From Osmia lignaria lignaria (taxonomy: Eukaryota > Arthropoda > Insecta > Hymenoptera > Megachilidae): DNA of 64,000 bases. Below are positions 62,290 to 64,000 of this stretch, in pieces. Numbering within the stretch: the stretch's first letter is position 1; the number at the start of each line of letters is the position of its first letter. Location: positions 1,736,001-1,800,000 of the forward strand of contig NW_027478169.1 in NCBI RefSeq assembly GCF_051020975.1. Reading direction: 5' to 3'. A program made the position numbers and the translations under genes. The notes beneath the pieces were generated by a model, which had not been told where the DNA came from, did not search any database, and saw nothing but the letters and a program-made list of their open reading frames with translations.

Positions 62290-64000
62290 TGATCAGAAGC
62301 GTAGTTTTCGAGATATATCGAGATATTTAAAAGTTCCGCAGCCGCACCGACATAATAGCGATACAGAAACACCGTGGCCCCCTTCTTTGGGATAACTCTG
62401 CACTATTGCGAGCTGGAAATGCCACTTCCAGTTTAGCTGTGCAGAAGAAGAACAACAAGAAGAAGAAATATCTCGAAATATGTCCGTCAGGACCCTTCCC
62501 TTGAGATAAATCTGCAAATATCTCGGAAACCAAGCGAGCTATGGCAAAACGTTAAGAGACCTTTTTTGTAGGGAATTATGTTTGCTACAATTTATGTTCT
62601 ATGATATTTTTTGATCAGAAGCGTAGTTTTCGAGATATATCGAGATATTTAAAAGTTCCGAAGCCGCACCAACATAATAGAGATACAGAAACACCGTGGC
62701 CCCTTTCTTTGAGATAACTCTGCACCATTGCGAGCTGCAACTGCCACTTCCAGCTTAGCTGTGCAGAAGAAGAACAACCAGAAGAAGAAATATCTCGAAA
62801 TATGTCCGTCAGGCCCCTTCCCTTGAGATAAATCTGCAAATATCTCGGAAACGAAGCGAGCTATGGCAAAATGTTAAGAGACCTTTTTTGTAGAGAATTA
62901 AGTTTCCTACTTTTTATCTTCTATGATATTTTTTGATCAGATGCGTAGTTCTCGAGATATATCAACATATTTAAAAGTTCCGAAGCTGCACCAACATAAT
63001 AGAGATACAGAGCCACCGTGGCCCCTTTCTTTGAGATAACTCTGCACTAGTGCGAGCCGCAAATGCCACTTCGAGCTTAGCTGTGCAGAAGAAGAATAAC
63101 AAGAAGAAGGAATATTTCGAAATATGTCCGTCAGGCCCCTTCCCTTGAGATATATCTGCAAATATCTCGGAAACGAAGCGAGCTATGGCAAAATGTTAAG
63201 AGACGTTTTTTGTAGAGAATTATGTTTCCTACAATTTATGTTGTATGATATTTTTTGATCAGAAGCGTAGTTTTCGAGATATATCGAGATATTTAAAAGT
63301 TCCGAAGCCGCACCAACATAATAGAGATACAGAAACACCGTGGCCCCTTTCTTTGAGATAACTCTGCACTAGTGCGAGCCGCAAATGCCACTTCCAGTTT
63401 AGCTGTGCAGAAGAAGAACAACAAGAAGAAGAAATATCTCGAAATATGTCCGTTAGGCCCCTTCCCTTGAGATAAATCTGCAAATATCTCGGAAACGAAG
63501 CGAGCTACGGCAAAATGTTAAGAGACCTTTTTTGTAGAAAATTACGTTTCCTACTTTTTATGTTCTATGATATTTTTTGATCAGAAGCGTAGTTTTCGAG
63601 ATATATCGAGATATTTAAAAGTTCCGCAGCCGCACCGACATAATAGCGATACAGAAACACCGTGGCCCCCTTCTTTGGGATAACTCTGCACTATTGCGAG
63701 CTGGAAATGCCACTTCCAGTTTAGCTGTGCAGAAGAAGAACAACAAGAAGAAGAAATATCTCGAAATATGTCCGTCAGGACCCTTCCCTTGAGATAAATC
63801 TGCAAATATCTCGGAAACCAAGCGAGCTATGGCAAAACGTTAAGAGACCTTTTTTGTAGGGAATTATGTTTGCTACAATTTATGTTCTATGATATTTTTT
63901 GATCAGAAGCGTAGTTTCCGAGATATATCGAGATATTTAAAAGTTCCGAAGCCGCACCAACATAATAGAGATACAGAAACACCGTGGCCCCTTTCTTTGA

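Larger units (their letters stand above)
1..64000 (+). repeat. Satellite DNA array, 322-bp monomer, about 199 head-to-tail copies
   Basis: The same sequence recurs every 322 bp from the first to the last base. The TGATCA-type phase marker falls at 836, 1158, 2768, 9850, 20150, 30132 and so on, and the residual against an exact 322-bp ladder is fully explained by sixteen small indels (net -48 bp). No monomer is inverted and no foreign sequence interrupts the array. Both window ends lie inside a monomer, so the array continues on both sides. Monomer length is close to two nucleosome repeats, as for many eukaryotic satellites. Likely location is constitutive heterochromatin, possibly centromeric; that is inference from the organisation. 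I do not recognise the family by name. Confidence 0.98.
41060..64000 (+). repeat. Domain V: array with 318-bp monomers and large nested HORs
   Basis: Diagnostic monomers carry the 4-bp CTTT deletion, GCACCGACATAATAGCGATAC with CTTTGGGATAAC, GAGATAAAGAAACACC, GGAAAGGAAGCG or GAGGTACGGC. The dominant GTCGAC haplotype of domain IV persists in places, last at 59,660. The same ordered sets of monomers occur two or three times at offsets of 1,606, 2,250, 8,679 and 9,323 bp. Confidence 0.8.

Noticed and set aside
1..64000. CRISPR array or other spacer-bearing prokaryotic repeat
   Set aside because: The period is 322 bp with no unique spacers; the whole unit is repeated and no cas-like genes are present.

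Overview
The whole 64 kb window is one uninterrupted head-to-tail satellite DNA array. The monomer is about 322 bp, about 199 copies fit in the window, all copies lie in the same orientation, and the array runs off both ends. I see no convincing protein-coding gene, no tRNA or rRNA gene, no transposon insertion, no unique-sequence gap and no CRISPR-type spacer structure. A megabase-style tandem array with nested higher-order repeats (HORs) points to eukaryotic heterochromatin: pericentromere, centromere or another heterochromatic block. Base composition, hand-counted over 181-516, is about 39% GC. The lineage cannot be fixed from this sequence alone; an arthropod is a guess, since AT-rich satellites of roughly 300-360 bp are common in insects.

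Length is extremely conserved. By tracking the TGATCA phase marker I account for every length change: three 2-bp deletions, eleven 4-bp deletions and two 1-bp insertions (net -48 bp), all traceable to a few founder events that were later copied. Two linked sequence haplotypes exist around the TGATCA site. Type A has AGAAGCGTAGTTTTCGAG followed by ATATCGAGATATTT. Type B has AGATGCGTAGTTCTCGAG followed by ATATCAAGATATTT. Recombinants between them are present.

Layout: (I) 1 to ~12.5 kb is a mosaic of long duplications with offsets of 7,404, 6,436 and 2,574 bp. (II) ~12.5-20.8 kb is more diverged, marked by GTTAAC and GCGTGGTTC variants, with a 5-monomer repeat. (III) ~20.8-26.9 kb is transitional, where GTCGAC variants first appear. 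(IV) ~26.9-41.1 kb is the most homogeneous part, dominated by CGACCTGC and GTCGAC monomers and containing a duplicated 13-monomer HOR (4,186 bp). (V) ~41.1-64 kb is marked by 318-bp deletion monomers and contains a 29-monomer HOR of 9,323 bp present nearly twice, with nested 5- and 7-monomer units.

Inside each monomer there are two diverged direct sub-repeats 114 bp apart, a 10-bp motif with two inverted copies, a GAA-rich purine tract that reads on the minus strand like a strong 3' splice acceptor, and in one subfamily a short perfect hairpin. The many 60-143-codon minus-strand open frames follow from this repeat and are not called as genes. The interest of the window lies in array evolution (unequal exchange, conversion, nested HOR growth), not in a gene-encoded system.
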